Source: Bacillus pseudomycoides
GTDB taxonomy: Bacteria; Bacillota; Bacilli; Bacillales; Bacillaceae_G
Direction: 5' to 3'
DNA length: 64,000 bases
Assembly (NCBI RefSeq): GCF_022811845.1
Contig: NZ_CP064267.1
Location: 124,001-188,000, forward strand
Each line of letters opens with the position of its first letter. Position 1 is the stretch's first letter. The notes beneath the pieces were generated by a model. That model was not told the origin of the DNA. It saw only the letters and a list, made by a program, of their open reading frames with translations, and did no database searches. Both the position numbers and the translations under genes were made by a program. Positions 17,001 through 28,000 of this stretch are shown piece after piece.

Positions 17001-18605
17001 AAAAAGGTGGGAATTCATGATAACTTCTTTGAAATTGGTGGGGACTCGATTCTCAGCATTCAGATCATATCACAAGCGAGTCAATTGGGCTTAAAACTTA
17101 CACCAAAGCAAATGTTTGAATGTCCAACGATTGCCGAGTTGGCGCAAGTGGTCAAAGAAGATCAGGGAGTACAAGCGGAGCAGGGGGTTGTGACGGGAGA
17201 GGTACCGCTTACTCCAATTCAGTATTGGTTCTTCGAGCAAGAACATCCGCGTCCACAACATTGGAATCAATCGATACTTTTAAGAGTAAGAGAGAGTTTG
17301 GATGTGGAGTTACTAGAGGAAGCTTTATTAAACCTCCTCAAACATCATGACGCCTTACGTTTCCGGTATGAACAGTTGCCAAATGGAACCTGGAAGCAGA
17401 GAAATGAGGGAATCGATGAACAGTCTGTACTTCGTGTGGTAAAGCGAAATGATGCTAGCCAACAAGCGTGGAATCAAGTGATACAAGAAGAGATGGATAT
17501 CACTCAAGCAAGTTTTAATTTACTTACAGGTCCGTTGATGAGAGTAGTGTACTTCGATGACGGTTCAAATGGGAACGATAGAATATTCTGGACGATTCAT
17601 CATTTAGTAGTAGATGGGGTATCATGGCGAATTCTATTGGAAGATTTACAGGCCGTATACAACCAGATGAAGCAAGGTCAGAACGTTCGGTTACCTGCGA
17701 AAAGTACATCCTTTAAAGAATGGTCGGAACGAATGCAGACATACAGTGATTCTGGTATTTCAAAAGAAGTACAAGATTATTGGCATGAACAGGAAGCAAA
17801 ACAAGTGATGACGATTCCGATGGACTACCCTATACAGGAAACGACAGAAGCATCGATTAATAAAGTGACGATGACGTTGGGAGTAGAAGAGACCCACGCG
17901 TTGTTACAAGAAGTTCCAGTGACTCATAAGACAAGGATTAACGAGGTACTATTGACCGCATTAGGACAAGCTATAGCCGACTGTACAAATCAGCATAAGG
18001 TTTCTGTTCATTTGGAAGGACATGGGAGAGAAGAGATGATCGAGGGTGTTGATTTATCGAGAACAGTGGGTTGGTTCACGAGTATTTATCCCGTTCATCT
18101 TGATTTTCAAGGAACAAAAACACCTATTGAGGGATTAAAGACGGTGAAAGATCAATTGCGTCGAATTCCGAATCAGGGCGTTGATTACGGCATTTTACGC
18201 TACTTGAGCAGAGAATTACTTCCGTTCTATCAGCAACAAAAACCATCAATAAGCTTTAACTATTTAGGCCAATTTGATCAGGTTTTTTCCAAAGAATCTT
18301 TGTTTATGCAGGAGACAAGGTTTACAAACCTAGACCATGCCCCAGAATCCAAACCATCTCACCCGATTGATGTTGTCGGTATGGTAAAAGATGAGAAGCT
18401 ACATTTTGTTTGGATGTATAGTAGAGAACAGTTTTCTAGATTAACAATTCAAGCGATAGCAGATGCCATGTTGAATCAGCTTCGTCTACTGATAAATACA
18501 ACAACAGAGTCTGCTTTTACGGTATCTGACTTTGCTGATGCAGAGGCTCTTACGGAAGAAAGCCTGAGTAAAGTATTACTTAAATTAACAAAGAAGAGGG
18601 TGTAA
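14049..18605 (+). CDS. krsA: NRPS KrsA: starter C - A(Thr) - T - E
   Basis: The start is ATG 14049 (AAGGGAG 7 bases upstream), giving 1,518 residues. Order: condensation domain 1-430 (HHIIMDG at 137), adenylation about 450-955 (YTSGSTG near 603, NGKVD near 945), carrier domain with phosphopantetheine Ser1000 (GGDSI), epimerisation domain about 1040-1490 (HHLVVDGVSW at 1184; EGHGRE). A C domain at the very start of the line indicates acylation of the first residue by a fatty acyl-CoA. Pocket residues align with PheA as D-F-W-N-I-G-M-V-H-K, the established Thr code. GGDSI rather than GGHSL fits a carrier feeding an E domain. Predicted product: acyl-D-Thr. The C-terminal ~25 residues ('LTEESLSKVLLKLTKKRV') look like a communication helix for KrsB. 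Confidence 0.93.
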   Translation: MSNEECYPLSHPQRRIWYTEVIHSDKGICNLKFLFKIHRKMNYLILNRVINRVISENDGLCIRLKEHGHQEPEQYFVKHQEREFDFFDFSSERDSDLLEKWIEQKEQETFTLFNSDLYYFALIKLSDNECAVFGNAHHIIMDGLSIQIFTSQIAKYYHEFHSETDVSIPRNSYVQFLANEQTYLNSSRFQKDQNFWLEEFKTIPSVTGLKPYNAYQVSTGASRETFTISKHLKKKIEQFSEDFKFSIYTLFVAALSLSMYRWTSSLDIALGMAYGNRMTKMERELIGMMVSTVPLRMDIDPEEEVLSFIGRVSRKQSKSLRHQKYPFDLLLKQINKENNSNVRLFGTTIDYRERAESGDSLWIPNREEVQDFAVHIENLTDIDSLQVHIDYREELFSKEEIIRFFTTMLALMENTFKNPKQKVAEIEIISEEDKRKSLVEFNDPKLDFPPQATIHELFEQQATIHPDAIAVMYEKERLTYRELNERANQLAHYLQKKGVGPDSLVGLCVERSPEMIVGILGILKAGGAYVPLDPTYPEQRLQYILEDASIQLVVTQESLKESKWLPENIKSICLGRDQVEIEKESTVLPISDVSPQHLAYVIYTSGSTGNPKGVMVEHHNVIRLFKSTECWYQFDEKDTWTLFHSYAFDFSVWEIWGALLYGGRLVVVPYWISRSPKDFYQLLVEEEVTVLNQTPSAFRQLIQVCEQEDENRNLHLRYVIFGGEALDPISLLPWFQRYGEQNTQLINMYGITETTVHVTYYPITQDDVQNSSRSNIGKRIPDLEVYVLDACQQPVPIGISGELYIGGAGLARGYLNRPELTAERFIPHPFSSDPGARLYRTGDVARYLPDGNLDYLGRIDHQVKIRGFRIEIGEIESALNAHASIKEAVVIVREDQPGDKRLVAYVVGDGNAGAWRDYLKAELPSYMVPSGFVMMEAIPLTANGKVDREALPVPEEKKIESECVAPRNGNEENLATIWKQVLGIKKVGIHDNFFEIGGDSILSIQIISQASQLGLKLTPKQMFECPTIAELAQVVKEDQGVQAEQGVVTGEVPLTPIQYWFFEQEHPRPQHWNQSILLRVRESLDVELLEEALLNLLKHHDALRFRYEQLPNGTWKQRNEGIDEQSVLRVVKRNDASQQAWNQVIQEEMDITQASFNLLTGPLMRVVYFDDGSNGNDRIFWTIHHLVVDGVSWRILLEDLQAVYNQMKQGQNVRLPAKSTSFKEWSERMQTYSDSGISKEVQDYWHEQEAKQVMTIPMDYPIQETTEASINKVTMTLGVEETHALLQEVPVTHKTRINEVLLTALGQAIADCTNQHKVSVHLEGHGREEMIEGVDLSRTVGWFTSIYPVHLDFQGTKTPIEGLKTVKDQLRRIPNQGVDYGILRYLSRELLPFYQQQKPSISFNYLGQFDQVFSKESLFMQETRFTNLDHAPESKPSHPIDVVGMVKDEKLHFVWMYSREQFSRLTIQAIADAMLNQLRLLINTTTESAFTVSDFADAEALTEESLSKVLLKLTKKRV
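15846..17065 (+). repeat. Module-1 A/T tract duplicated in module 6 (partner 33295-34514)
   Basis: The tract is 1,220 bases, gap-free, with about 50 mismatches by eye (about 96% identity) to 33295-34514. It spans the A3 core motif through the whole specificity pocket, the C-terminal A subdomain and the first half of the carrier domain. Both edges are sharp (TATGTAATCTATAC... to ...CATTCAGAT). Flanking domains are far less similar, so this is a recombination tract. Confidence 0.9.
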
Positions 18606-18607
18606 CG

Positions 18608-21600
18608 ATGGGAGAAGTTATTGATATATACGGATTATCACCTTTGCAAAAAGGAATACTGTTTCATACTTTATATGATCAAGATGATGATTATTCTTTT
18701 TCCTACATTGTACAAGTAGGTTTCTTGCTCGGTGGTCGATTGGATGTTGCTACTTTCGAAAAGGCTTGGGAATATGTCATTCACCGACATGAGATTCTCC
18801 GTTCTGTTTTTGTGTGGGAGGAAGTAGAAAAGCCATTGCAAGCCGTTTATCAAAGTCTTCCTTTTACTATTCGTCGAGAAGACTGGAGCGCTCTTTCACG
18901 TGAGGAGAGGGAAAAGAAATTACACCAGTTTTTGACTGCTGATCGTAGGAAAGGATTTTTGTTAGACGAAGCACCGTTAATGAGAATTACTGCGATTAAA
19001 GAAGCAGAAGAAGAAACGAGAATCATTTGGACACATCATCATATTTTGTTGGATGGATGGAGTGTGTCCCTAGTCCTTAGTGAAGTGATGCAAGTTTATC
19101 TCAAGATGATAAAGGGGGAAGTATTTGATCTTCCTAAGTCTCTTCCTTATAAAAAATATATCCAGTGGATTAATAAACAAGATCGAAGTCAAGCAGAGAA
19201 ATTTTGGACAGAAGAATTAAAAGGATTTCATGCACCTACGCCATTAGCGATGGAAAGAAGTGACCAGGGGCAGGAGAAGGGTTATGGAGAGAGCGTTTAT
19301 CGGCTATCTGAGGAATTGACTGAGACTTTACAAGAGTGGGTGCGAAATAGTCAGCTAACATTAAATACGTTAGTACAAGGAGCATGGGCTTACTTGATGA
19401 GCAGGTATAGCGGCGAAAGCGACATCGTATTTGGTGTGACTAGCTCTGGACGTCCTACTGAATTAGTAGGAGCAGAGAAAATGGTTGGTCTATTCATTAA
19501 CACATTGCCTACCCGAATTCGTGTAACGGATGATACATCAGTAGTAGACTGGCTTCGTAAGATACAGATGAAAGAAATGGAGCGGAGACAATACGAGTAT
19601 AATTCGTTGGTCGATATTCAAGGTTGGAGTGAAGTTCCAAGGAGTAGTGCCTTATTTCATACCTTGTATGTGTTCGAAAATTACCCAATCCAAGGAGAGC
19701 GCAATGCTGATATAAGATTACTAGAGGTCCAAAGTGCAGAACAAACAAATTATCCTTTGACGCTCATTGTAATGCCAGGTCAGGAAATTACTTTGAAGTT
19801 GATGTATGACCGCCATCATTTTAATGAAGAGACAATAAATCGGATTCAGGGGCATCTATCGCAAACATTAATTCAGATGACGAAAAGCTCAGACTCAAAG
19901 CTATCTGAAATTACCCATTTAACAATGGAAGAGCGGGCACAACTGCTAGAGAAATGGAATGATACCCAAGTAGAATATTCATCTGAAAGCATGATTCATG
20001 CGTTATTTGAGCAACAAGTGGAGAAAACACCAGAAGCGATTTCGGTTATTTATGAAAATGAGCAGCTTACCTATAGAGAGCTGAATGAGCGTGCTAATCA
20101 GCTGGCTCACTATCTACAGAAGCGTGGTGTGGGTCCAGAGTCTTTAGTCGGTGTATATATGGAACGATCGCCACAAATGCTGATAGCGTTGCTAGGAATT
20201 CTAAAGTCAGGGGGAGCTTATGTTCCACTTGATCCTACGTATCCCGAGAATCGGCTACGCTATATATTAGAAGATGCTAGAATCGAAATACTAGTGACGC
20301 AAGAAAAGTTAGAAAAAATAGGTATATCCGAACAAATCGAAACAATTTGTATGGATCAAAATCGCACTGCGATTGAAAAGGAAGAACCGACCACATGTAC
20401 AAGTAGTGTAACAGGAAAAAATTTAGCATACGTTATGTATACTTCAGGATCTACAGGTAATCCAAAGGGAGTGATGATTGAGCATCATTCGGTGATTAAT
20501 TATCTTGAATGGATGCAAAATCAATATCCGCTTTCTGAAAAGGATGTGGTCTTGCAGAAAACACCATTCTCATTTGATGTATCTGTGTGGGAGTTGTTTT
20601 GGGGTATTAGTGTAGGAGCATGTGTATCTTTCCTGCCTCCAGGTGGAGAGAAAGATCCTTCCATAATAGCTGAAGTGATAGAGAAGCATCGGGTTACCGT
20701 TGTCCAATTTGTTCCTTCGATGCTATCTGTTTTCTTAGATTATTTCGATCATATTGATTTGAAACTGAAATGTTCGTCTGTGCGTCATGTGTTTTCCGGT
20801 GGGGAAGAGCTAAGTCCAGGATTGGTTAGACGATTTCAACAGCAATGGGATCAAAACAGACAAGTAAAATTGACCAACTTTTATGGACCAACAGAAGCAA
20901 CCATTTATGTGAATGCATTTGACTGTCAACCTAATCAAGAATTTGTTTCTATTGGTAATCCAATACAAAATATTCAGCTGTATGTATTAGATCAGAATCA
21001 GCGCTTGCAATCGATAGGGATAGAGGGTGAGTTGTATATTGGTGGTGCAGGTTTAGCACGTGGATACTTAAACCGACCTGATCTCACTGCTGAAAGATTC
21101 GTTCCGCATCCGTTTCAATTAGGAGAACGGCTATATCGAACCGGAGATTTAGTAAGATATCTAGCGGATGGGAATTTAGAATTTATAGGAAGAATGGACC
21201 ATCAAGTGAAGATACGTGGTTTTCGGATTGAGCTTGGAGAAATTGAAGCGACTTTAGAAAGATATTCGTCTATCAAAGAGGCTGTCGTGCTAGTGAGAGA
21301 AGATCGCCCAGGTGATCAGCGATTGGTAGCTTATGTGATAAGCGATGGAAATATCCAAAAGTGGCGAGAGTATCTCCAGAACCAATTACCGAATTACATG
21401 GTTCCAGCTCACCTTGTAGAGTTGGAATATTTCCCACTTACTCCGAATGGGAAAATCGATCGAAAAGCCTTACCAGCGCCGGATGGACAACCTATGGGAG
21501 ATTTTAATGTCCAACCACGAACGCCATCGGAAGAGCTCATCGCTTCGGTTTGGAGTCAAGTGTTAGGGATAGAAAATATCGGCATTCAGGACTCTTTCTT

Positions 21601-24600
21601 TGAAAGGGGTGGGCACTCATTACTCGCTACCCAAATCGTCTCTCGATTACAAGAAGCATTCCAGATCAAAATCCCGCTACGTGAACTTTTCAAGTACGAT
21701 ACGGTGGAGGCATTGGCGAAGCGACTGGATCAGTTGTGTAAAGGAGACAAAAAACGAGAGATTCCACCACTTGTACCTATGATACGGGAAGAATCCATTC
21801 CGCTTTCCTACGCACAGAAACGCCTATGGTTCATTGATCAATTAATGCCAAATAGTGCGATGTACAATATTCATGCAGCATGTCGACTGACAGGGAAATG
21901 GTCACTTGAAGCATTGGAGACGGGATGGAATCAGTTGATTGAACGTCATGAATCATTGCGGACGGTAATTCAAGAGCGAGAGGGTGAACCCGTTCAACAG
22001 GTTCAGTCGTATGTTTTCAGCCCCCTCCCTCAAATGGATCTAACAAATCTCTCTTTGGAAGACAGAGAAAGAGAGATGAAGCGGCTCATTCAAAACGAAG
22101 CGGAAGAACCATTTCATTTGAGACAAGGTCCCTTGATTCGAACACGAATTTTGAAAGTGGACAAAGAGGAATGGGTACTCCTTTGTACGATGCATCATAT
22201 TATTTCGGATGGATGGTCAATGGGAATCTTGCTCGAAGAATGGATGGCTTTTTATGAAGGAGCCATAAGTGGCAAACCAATGGAATTGAAGGAGTTATCT
22301 GTTCAATATGCGGACTTTGCCATGTGGCAAAAAGAATGGCAAAAAGAAGAGAATCTGGATCAGCACCTTCAATATTGGAAGGAAGAATTGGCTGGTGAGT
22401 TACCGGTCTTGCAATTACCGATGGATCGTCCTCGACCGGCTGTTCAAACCCACCATGGTGCAAGTCAGTCTCTGATGGTGGCAAACTCCCTACGGGAAAA
22501 GCTAAAGGAGTTAAGTCTGCAAGAAGGATCCACTTTATTTATGACCTTGATGGCGACGTATCAAAGTTTCCTTGCTCGTTATACAGGACAAGACGACATC
22601 TTGGTTGGAAGCCCGATTGCGAACCGGAATGTTAAAGAGATTGAAGGATTAATAGGTTTCTTTGCAAATACGTTGGTTTATCGAACTGATTTCAGTGGAA
22701 ATCCGACGTTCCAAGAACTTCTGTCGCAGATACGAAAAAAAGCACTAAAAGCATACGAGTATCAGGATATTCCGTTTGAGAAAGTGGTAGAAGCCGTAAA
22801 ACCTGAACGGAATACCAGTCATTCGCCGATTTTCCAAACCATGTTTACCTTACAGAATACGAAACAAGAGTTACCTCAGCTATCTGAAAGAAACATGGAG
22901 CTGATGGAAAGTCATACTTCCGTTGCCAAATTTGATTTGAGTTTATTTGCTTCGGAGACGGAAGAAGGATTATTGCTAACTTTTGAATATAATACTGATT
23001 TGTTTAATGACGCAACCATTGAACGAATGGCAGGCCATTTTGAACATTGGTTATATCAAATTGTATCTCATCCAAAAGATTCACTATCGGAACTGAATAT
23101 GTTACCGAAAGTAGAATATAAGCGGTTACTAGAGGAATGGAATGAAACAGGTGTTGTGGATATACGTGAGAGCACGATTCATACACTGTTTGAGGAACAA
23201 GTAGAGAAAACGCCAGAAGCAATCGCGGTAGTGTGCGAAGATGAGGAACTAACGTATCGAGAACTGAATGAACGTTCCAATCAGTTGGCCCATTATCTTC
23301 AGAAACGGGGTGTGGGATGCGAATCATTGGTTGGAATTAGCGTTATACGTTCATCTGAGATGATTGTCGGCCTCTTGGGAATCATGAAAGCAGGAGGAGC
23401 GTATGTTCCGATTGATCCTGCGTATCCGGAGAGTCGGCTACGGTATATTTTAGCGGATGCTCATATCGAAATACTGGTGACACAGGAAAAGTTGCAGCAA
23501 AAAATGATGTTACCCGAATCCGTTGACATGATTTGTATTGATCGTGATCGAGCAGAAATTGAACAGGAAGTAACGACGGCGTGTACGAGTGAAGTGACAA
23601 GCGATAACTTAGCTTATATCATCTATACCTCAGGATCTACTGGCAATCCTAAGGGAGTGATGATTGAGCATCGGAGTACAGTGACGATGATTCATTGGGC
23701 GCATCAAACCTATTCCAGACAGGAATTAGCAGGAGTGCTAGCTTCAACTTCACTATCCTTTGATCTATCGGTTTTTGAAGCGTTTGTTCCCTTGACGATG
23801 GGTGGCAAGGTGATTGTCGCTGAAAATGCCCTTCACCTAGATAAGCTGTCTACCGAGGGAGTGACTCTGGTCAATACTGTGCCATCAGCAGCGAAGGAAC
23901 TGGTTCGAGCAAATACAATTCCTCCTTCGGTAAAGGTGATGAATTTGGCTGGAGAACCGTTGCCGCAGTCACTTGTCCAGCACTTGTATGAGAGAAGTCC
24001 GATTGAAAAGGTGTACAACCTATACGGCCCATCCGAAGATACTACCTATTCGACGTATATGAGGTTAGAAAAGGATGTCATGTACAAGGTACCACCAATT
24101 GGTAGATCCATCTCCAATACAGAAGTATATGTACTCAGCGCGAATCAGAAAATGGTACCGATTGGTGTAGTGGGTGAGCTTTACATTGGGGGATCGGGCT
24201 TGGCGCGTGGATACTTAAACCGCCCTGATTTAACAAAAGAGCGTTTTATCCTGCACCCATTTAAAGAAGGGGAGCGAGTATACCGGACAGGAGACCTTGT
24301 GAGGTATCTACCGGACGGGAATTTGGAGTATCTCGGTCGAGTCGATCATCAAGTGAAAATCCGTGGATTCCGGATTGAACTAGGGGAAATTGAAGCGACG
24401 TTACAAAGTTATTCATCGGTTAACGAAGTCGTTGTGATGGTACGCGAAGATCATCCAGGTGATCAGCGTTTGGTTGCCTATGTAGTGGGAGAAGGAGATG
24501 CTCATACGTGGCGTGATTATCTCAAGACCCAGTTACCGAATTACATGGTTCCAGCCCATTTTGTCGGATTGACAGCATTCCCACTCACCCCGAATGGAAA

Positions 24601-25078
24601 AATTGATAGGAAAGCCTTACCTGTACCAGAGCACAAGGAAGCAGAGGGTGGTTATGTTGCCCCTCGTACACCTATGGAAGAAACAATCGTTTCAATATGG
24701 CATCAGGTTTTAGGCATAGAAAATATCGGAATTCAGGATTCGTTTTTTGAAATCGGTGGCCATTCATTACTCGCTACACAAGCTGTTTCTAATTTGAAAG
24801 AAGCCTTTGGAATTGAGTTACCACTGCATGATCTATTTACGTACCATACGGTGCAAGAATTGGCAGAACGGATTAATCAGTTGCTCCATAGCGAAAATAA
24901 ACAAATGCAGGATGATAGTAAGAAGAATATAAGTTTTCAAGACTATATTCAAGACGAAGCGGCAGCGAGTAATGATGAAGAGTTACTTGAACTTCTTAAG
25001 CAATTGGAAGAGTTATCAGAGGAAGAAGCGCAAGGTATATTCGAGAGTAATCTGGCTGAGGAAGGGGTAAAAAGATGA
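18608..25078 (+). CDS. krsB: NRPS KrsB: C - A(Gly-like) - T - C - A(Ala) - T
   Basis: The product is 2,156 residues; ATG 18608 lies 2 bases after the krsA stop. Module 2: C 1-430, of the D-L type by its 'YGLSPLQKGILFH' start, matching the upstream E domain (HHILLDG at about 144); A about 450-950; carrier Ser1004 (GGHSL). Its pocket reads D-V-W-Q-F-G-F-I-Y-K. This is not a textbook code but shares Q278, G301, I330 and an aromatic 331 with the Gly code DILQLGLIWK, so Gly is plausible. Module 3: C about 1060-1490 (HHIISDG at 1196), A about 1515-2005, carrier Ser2053. Its pocket D-L-F-N-N-A-L-T-Y-K is the known Ala code. The C-terminus is an acidic helix ('LLKQLEELSEEEAQ'), a likely docking element for KrsC. 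Confidence 0.92.
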   Translation: MGEVIDIYGLSPLQKGILFHTLYDQDDDYSFSYIVQVGFLLGGRLDVATFEKAWEYVIHRHEILRSVFVWEEVEKPLQAVYQSLPFTIRREDWSALSREEREKKLHQFLTADRRKGFLLDEAPLMRITAIKEAEEETRIIWTHHHILLDGWSVSLVLSEVMQVYLKMIKGEVFDLPKSLPYKKYIQWINKQDRSQAEKFWTEELKGFHAPTPLAMERSDQGQEKGYGESVYRLSEELTETLQEWVRNSQLTLNTLVQGAWAYLMSRYSGESDIVFGVTSSGRPTELVGAEKMVGLFINTLPTRIRVTDDTSVVDWLRKIQMKEMERRQYEYNSLVDIQGWSEVPRSSALFHTLYVFENYPIQGERNADIRLLEVQSAEQTNYPLTLIVMPGQEITLKLMYDRHHFNEETINRIQGHLSQTLIQMTKSSDSKLSEITHLTMEERAQLLEKWNDTQVEYSSESMIHALFEQQVEKTPEAISVIYENEQLTYRELNERANQLAHYLQKRGVGPESLVGVYMERSPQMLIALLGILKSGGAYVPLDPTYPENRLRYILEDARIEILVTQEKLEKIGISEQIETICMDQNRTAIEKEEPTTCTSSVTGKNLAYVMYTSGSTGNPKGVMIEHHSVINYLEWMQNQYPLSEKDVVLQKTPFSFDVSVWELFWGISVGACVSFLPPGGEKDPSIIAEVIEKHRVTVVQFVPSMLSVFLDYFDHIDLKLKCSSVRHVFSGGEELSPGLVRRFQQQWDQNRQVKLTNFYGPTEATIYVNAFDCQPNQEFVSIGNPIQNIQLYVLDQNQRLQSIGIEGELYIGGAGLARGYLNRPDLTAERFVPHPFQLGERLYRTGDLVRYLADGNLEFIGRMDHQVKIRGFRIELGEIEATLERYSSIKEAVVLVREDRPGDQRLVAYVISDGNIQKWREYLQNQLPNYMVPAHLVELEYFPLTPNGKIDRKALPAPDGQPMGDFNVQPRTPSEELIASVWSQVLGIENIGIQDSFFERGGHSLLATQIVSRLQEAFQIKIPLRELFKYDTVEALAKRLDQLCKGDKKREIPPLVPMIREESIPLSYAQKRLWFIDQLMPNSAMYNIHAACRLTGKWSLEALETGWNQLIERHESLRTVIQEREGEPVQQVQSYVFSPLPQMDLTNLSLEDREREMKRLIQNEAEEPFHLRQGPLIRTRILKVDKEEWVLLCTMHHIISDGWSMGILLEEWMAFYEGAISGKPMELKELSVQYADFAMWQKEWQKEENLDQHLQYWKEELAGELPVLQLPMDRPRPAVQTHHGASQSLMVANSLREKLKELSLQEGSTLFMTLMATYQSFLARYTGQDDILVGSPIANRNVKEIEGLIGFFANTLVYRTDFSGNPTFQELLSQIRKKALKAYEYQDIPFEKVVEAVKPERNTSHSPIFQTMFTLQNTKQELPQLSERNMELMESHTSVAKFDLSLFASETEEGLLLTFEYNTDLFNDATIERMAGHFEHWLYQIVSHPKDSLSELNMLPKVEYKRLLEEWNETGVVDIRESTIHTLFEEQVEKTPEAIAVVCEDEELTYRELNERSNQLAHYLQKRGVGCESLVGISVIRSSEMIVGLLGIMKAGGAYVPIDPAYPESRLRYILADAHIEILVTQEKLQQKMMLPESVDMICIDRDRAEIEQEVTTACTSEVTSDNLAYIIYTSGSTGNPKGVMIEHRSTVTMIHWAHQTYSRQELAGVLASTSLSFDLSVFEAFVPLTMGGKVIVAENALHLDKLSTEGVTLVNTVPSAAKELVRANTIPPSVKVMNLAGEPLPQSLVQHLYERSPIEKVYNLYGPSEDTTYSTYMRLEKDVMYKVPPIGRSISNTEVYVLSANQKMVPIGVVGELYIGGSGLARGYLNRPDLTKERFILHPFKEGERVYRTGDLVRYLPDGNLEYLGRVDHQVKIRGFRIELGEIEATLQSYSSVNEVVVMVREDHPGDQRLVAYVVGEGDAHTWRDYLKTQLPNYMVPAHFVGLTAFPLTPNGKIDRKALPVPEHKEAEGGYVAPRTPMEETIVSIWHQVLGIENIGIQDSFFEIGGHSLLATQAVSNLKEAFGIELPLHDLFTYHTVQELAERINQLLHSENKQMQDDSKKNISFQDYIQDEAAASNDEELLELLKQLEELSEEEAQGIFESNLAEEGVKR

Positions 25079-28000
25079 GAAGTGATATACTTGCAAAACT
25101 GAATTCGCTTTCTCCTGAGAAGAGAGCGTGGCTCCAGAAGCAGATGCAAAAAAAGGGGAATAAAGAAGCGCTTCCGTTGTCTTATGCACAACAACGTTTG
25201 TGGTTTATGGACCGATTTAACCCAAATAGTTCATTATATAATATTCCGACAGTATGGCGTCTAAAAGGAAATTGGATACCTGAAGCATTGGAAAAGGGAT
25301 TCAATCGACTCATTGAGCGTCATGAATCGTTACGCACTGTTTTTAAGGAAGTAGGAGAGTACCCTGTACAACATATTGTGGAATTCCTTCCTAGAAAACT
25401 ACCTGTAGAGGATTATTCTCACCTTCCTCTGGAATTAAAAGAAAAAGAGATAGAGAGTTTAATTGCGAGAGAAGCGCAGGATCCGTTTGATTTAATGAAT
25501 GGCCCTTTGATTCGTAATCAACTGGTTCAATTGGGGAAAGAGGAATGGTTATTGCTATGTACCATACATCATATTATTTCTGATGCGTGGTCCATCGGCA
25601 TATTAATCAATGAATTGCTCGCTTTCTATGAGGAAGAAACGAGCGGGAATCCTGCTGGACTAAGTTCGCTATCAATTCAATATGCAGACTTTGCGAAATG
25701 GCAAAAAGAGTGGTTGCAGGGTGAAGTGCTAGATCGACAACTTACGTATTGGCAGGAAGAATTGTCCGGGGAGCTTCCTATACTACAACTGCCAGTGGAC
25801 CGCCCTCGGCCGGTTACGCAAACGTACGCTGGGGAAACGCATCGTATGATTCTTCCTCACACACTACTCAGTCAATTGAAGGATTTAAGTCGACGAGAAG
25901 GATCTACCTTATTTATGACCTTAATGGCTGCATATCAGAGCTTTCTTGCTCGCTATACGGGGCAAAAAGATATTCTCGTTGGAAGTCCGATTGCGAATCG
26001 GAATCATAAAGGAGTAGAGGGATTAATCGGCTTCTTTGTTAATACGTTGGTCTATCGAGCGGATTTGAGTGGAACTCCTACGTTTCGGGAAATTTTGTCT
26101 CAAACAAAGGAAAAGGCGTTGAAAGCGTATGAATATCAAGATATCCCATTTGAAAAAGTGGTAGAAGCTGTGCAACCCGAACGGAGTATGAGTCATTCGC
26201 CTATCTTCCAGACCATGTTTACACTACAGAATATAAAACAAGAACGACTAGAGCTGTCTGGTAGAAGCTTGGAAATGATAGAAAGTAATATTTCCATCGC
26301 GAAATTTGATTTGAGTTTAACCGCTTATGAGGTGGAAGAAGGTCTATTTGTCTCTTTTGAATACAATACAGATTTATTTGATAGTAGTACCATTGCACGT
26401 ATGGCAGGGCATTTTGAAAACTGGTTGAACGAAGTTGTTTCTCATCCAGATGAAACATTTACAAAGCTGTTGATGTTATCGGACACAGAACAGAAGCAGC
26501 TCTTGGAAGAATGGAATGACACTAACGTAGTTTATGCACATGAGTGCATGATTCACGAACTGTTTGAGCAGCAGGTTGCGCGTACACCTGAAGCGGTGGC
26601 GGTAGTGTATGAAGGTGGACAGCTGACGTATCAAGAGCTCAACGAGAAAGCGAACCAATTGGCACATTATTTACAGAAACGGGATATAGGACCTGAGTCA
26701 TTGGTCGGTATATGTGTCGAGCGTTCACCTGATATGATTATTAGTCTCTTTGGGATTCTTAAAGCGGGTGGGGCTTATGTCCCACTGGATCCAAGTTATC
26801 CCGAAAATCGCCTGAGATACATTTTAGAGAACTCACAAATTCAAGTGCTTTTAACAAAGGAAGCACTACAGGGCTGGTTGCCTGAAGGCATCCAAGCGAT
26901 TTGTTTGGACCGAGATCAAGCAGCGATTTCTAAAGAGAGTAACTTAGCGCCAGTGAGTGGAGTGACAGCAAATAACTTGGCATATATCATTTACACTTCG
27001 GGTTCGACAGGGAATCCGAAGGGAGTGATGATCGAACACCACTCAGTTATCAACCGATTACAGTGGATGCAAAAAAACTATCCATTATCTGAGCAGGATA
27101 CGATTCTTCAAAAAACGCCATTTTCGTTTGATGTTTCTGTCTGGGAATTATTTTGGTGGTCATTTGTAGGAGCACGTGTTTGTTTACTTCCACCGGGTGG
27201 CGAGAAGGATCCTGCAATGATTGAGGAGTGTATCGAGCGATATCACGTGACCACGATGCACTTTGTTCCGTCGATGTTATCTACTTTCTTGGATTATATG
27301 GAACAATCCAAAGAGAAGAAGGACGTATCGTCTTTATGTCAGGTTTTCACTAGTGGAGAAGCGTTAAATACCGAACAGGTTCGCCGGTTTAAGGGTGTGT
27401 TTTATGATGTTCAGCAAACGAAGTTAAGCAACTTGTATGGTCCTACAGAAGCGACTGTAGATGTCACTTACTATGATTGTGATTTAGAAAAAGAACCGTT
27501 GCTTATTCCGATTGGTCGTCCGATTGATAATACCGAATTGTATGTGCTAGATCAAAGCCAACAGGTGGTACCGATAGGTGTGGCTGGGGAACTTTACCTT
27601 GGTGGTGTAGGCTTGGCACGTGGTTACTTCAATCGTCCTGAGTTAACTGCTGAACGTTTTATTCCGCATCCATTTAAGGAAGGGGAACGGCTCTATCGGA
27701 CGGGGGACCTGGTGAGGTATCTGAATGATCGCAACGTGGAGTATATCGGAAGAATAGATAACCAAGTGAAAATCAGAGGATTCCGGATTGAGCTGGGAGA
27801 GATTGAAGCGGTCCTACATGATCATTCATCTGTGAAAGAGGCTGTCGTGTTGGTGAAGGAAGATCATCCTGGAGACAAGCGGTTAGTAGCTTATGTGGTG
27901 GGTGATGGAAACACTGGAGAATGGCGTGAGCACCTCAAGACGCAATTACCGAATTACATGGTTCCGGCATACTTTGTCGAGATGGAAGAGATGCCACTCA

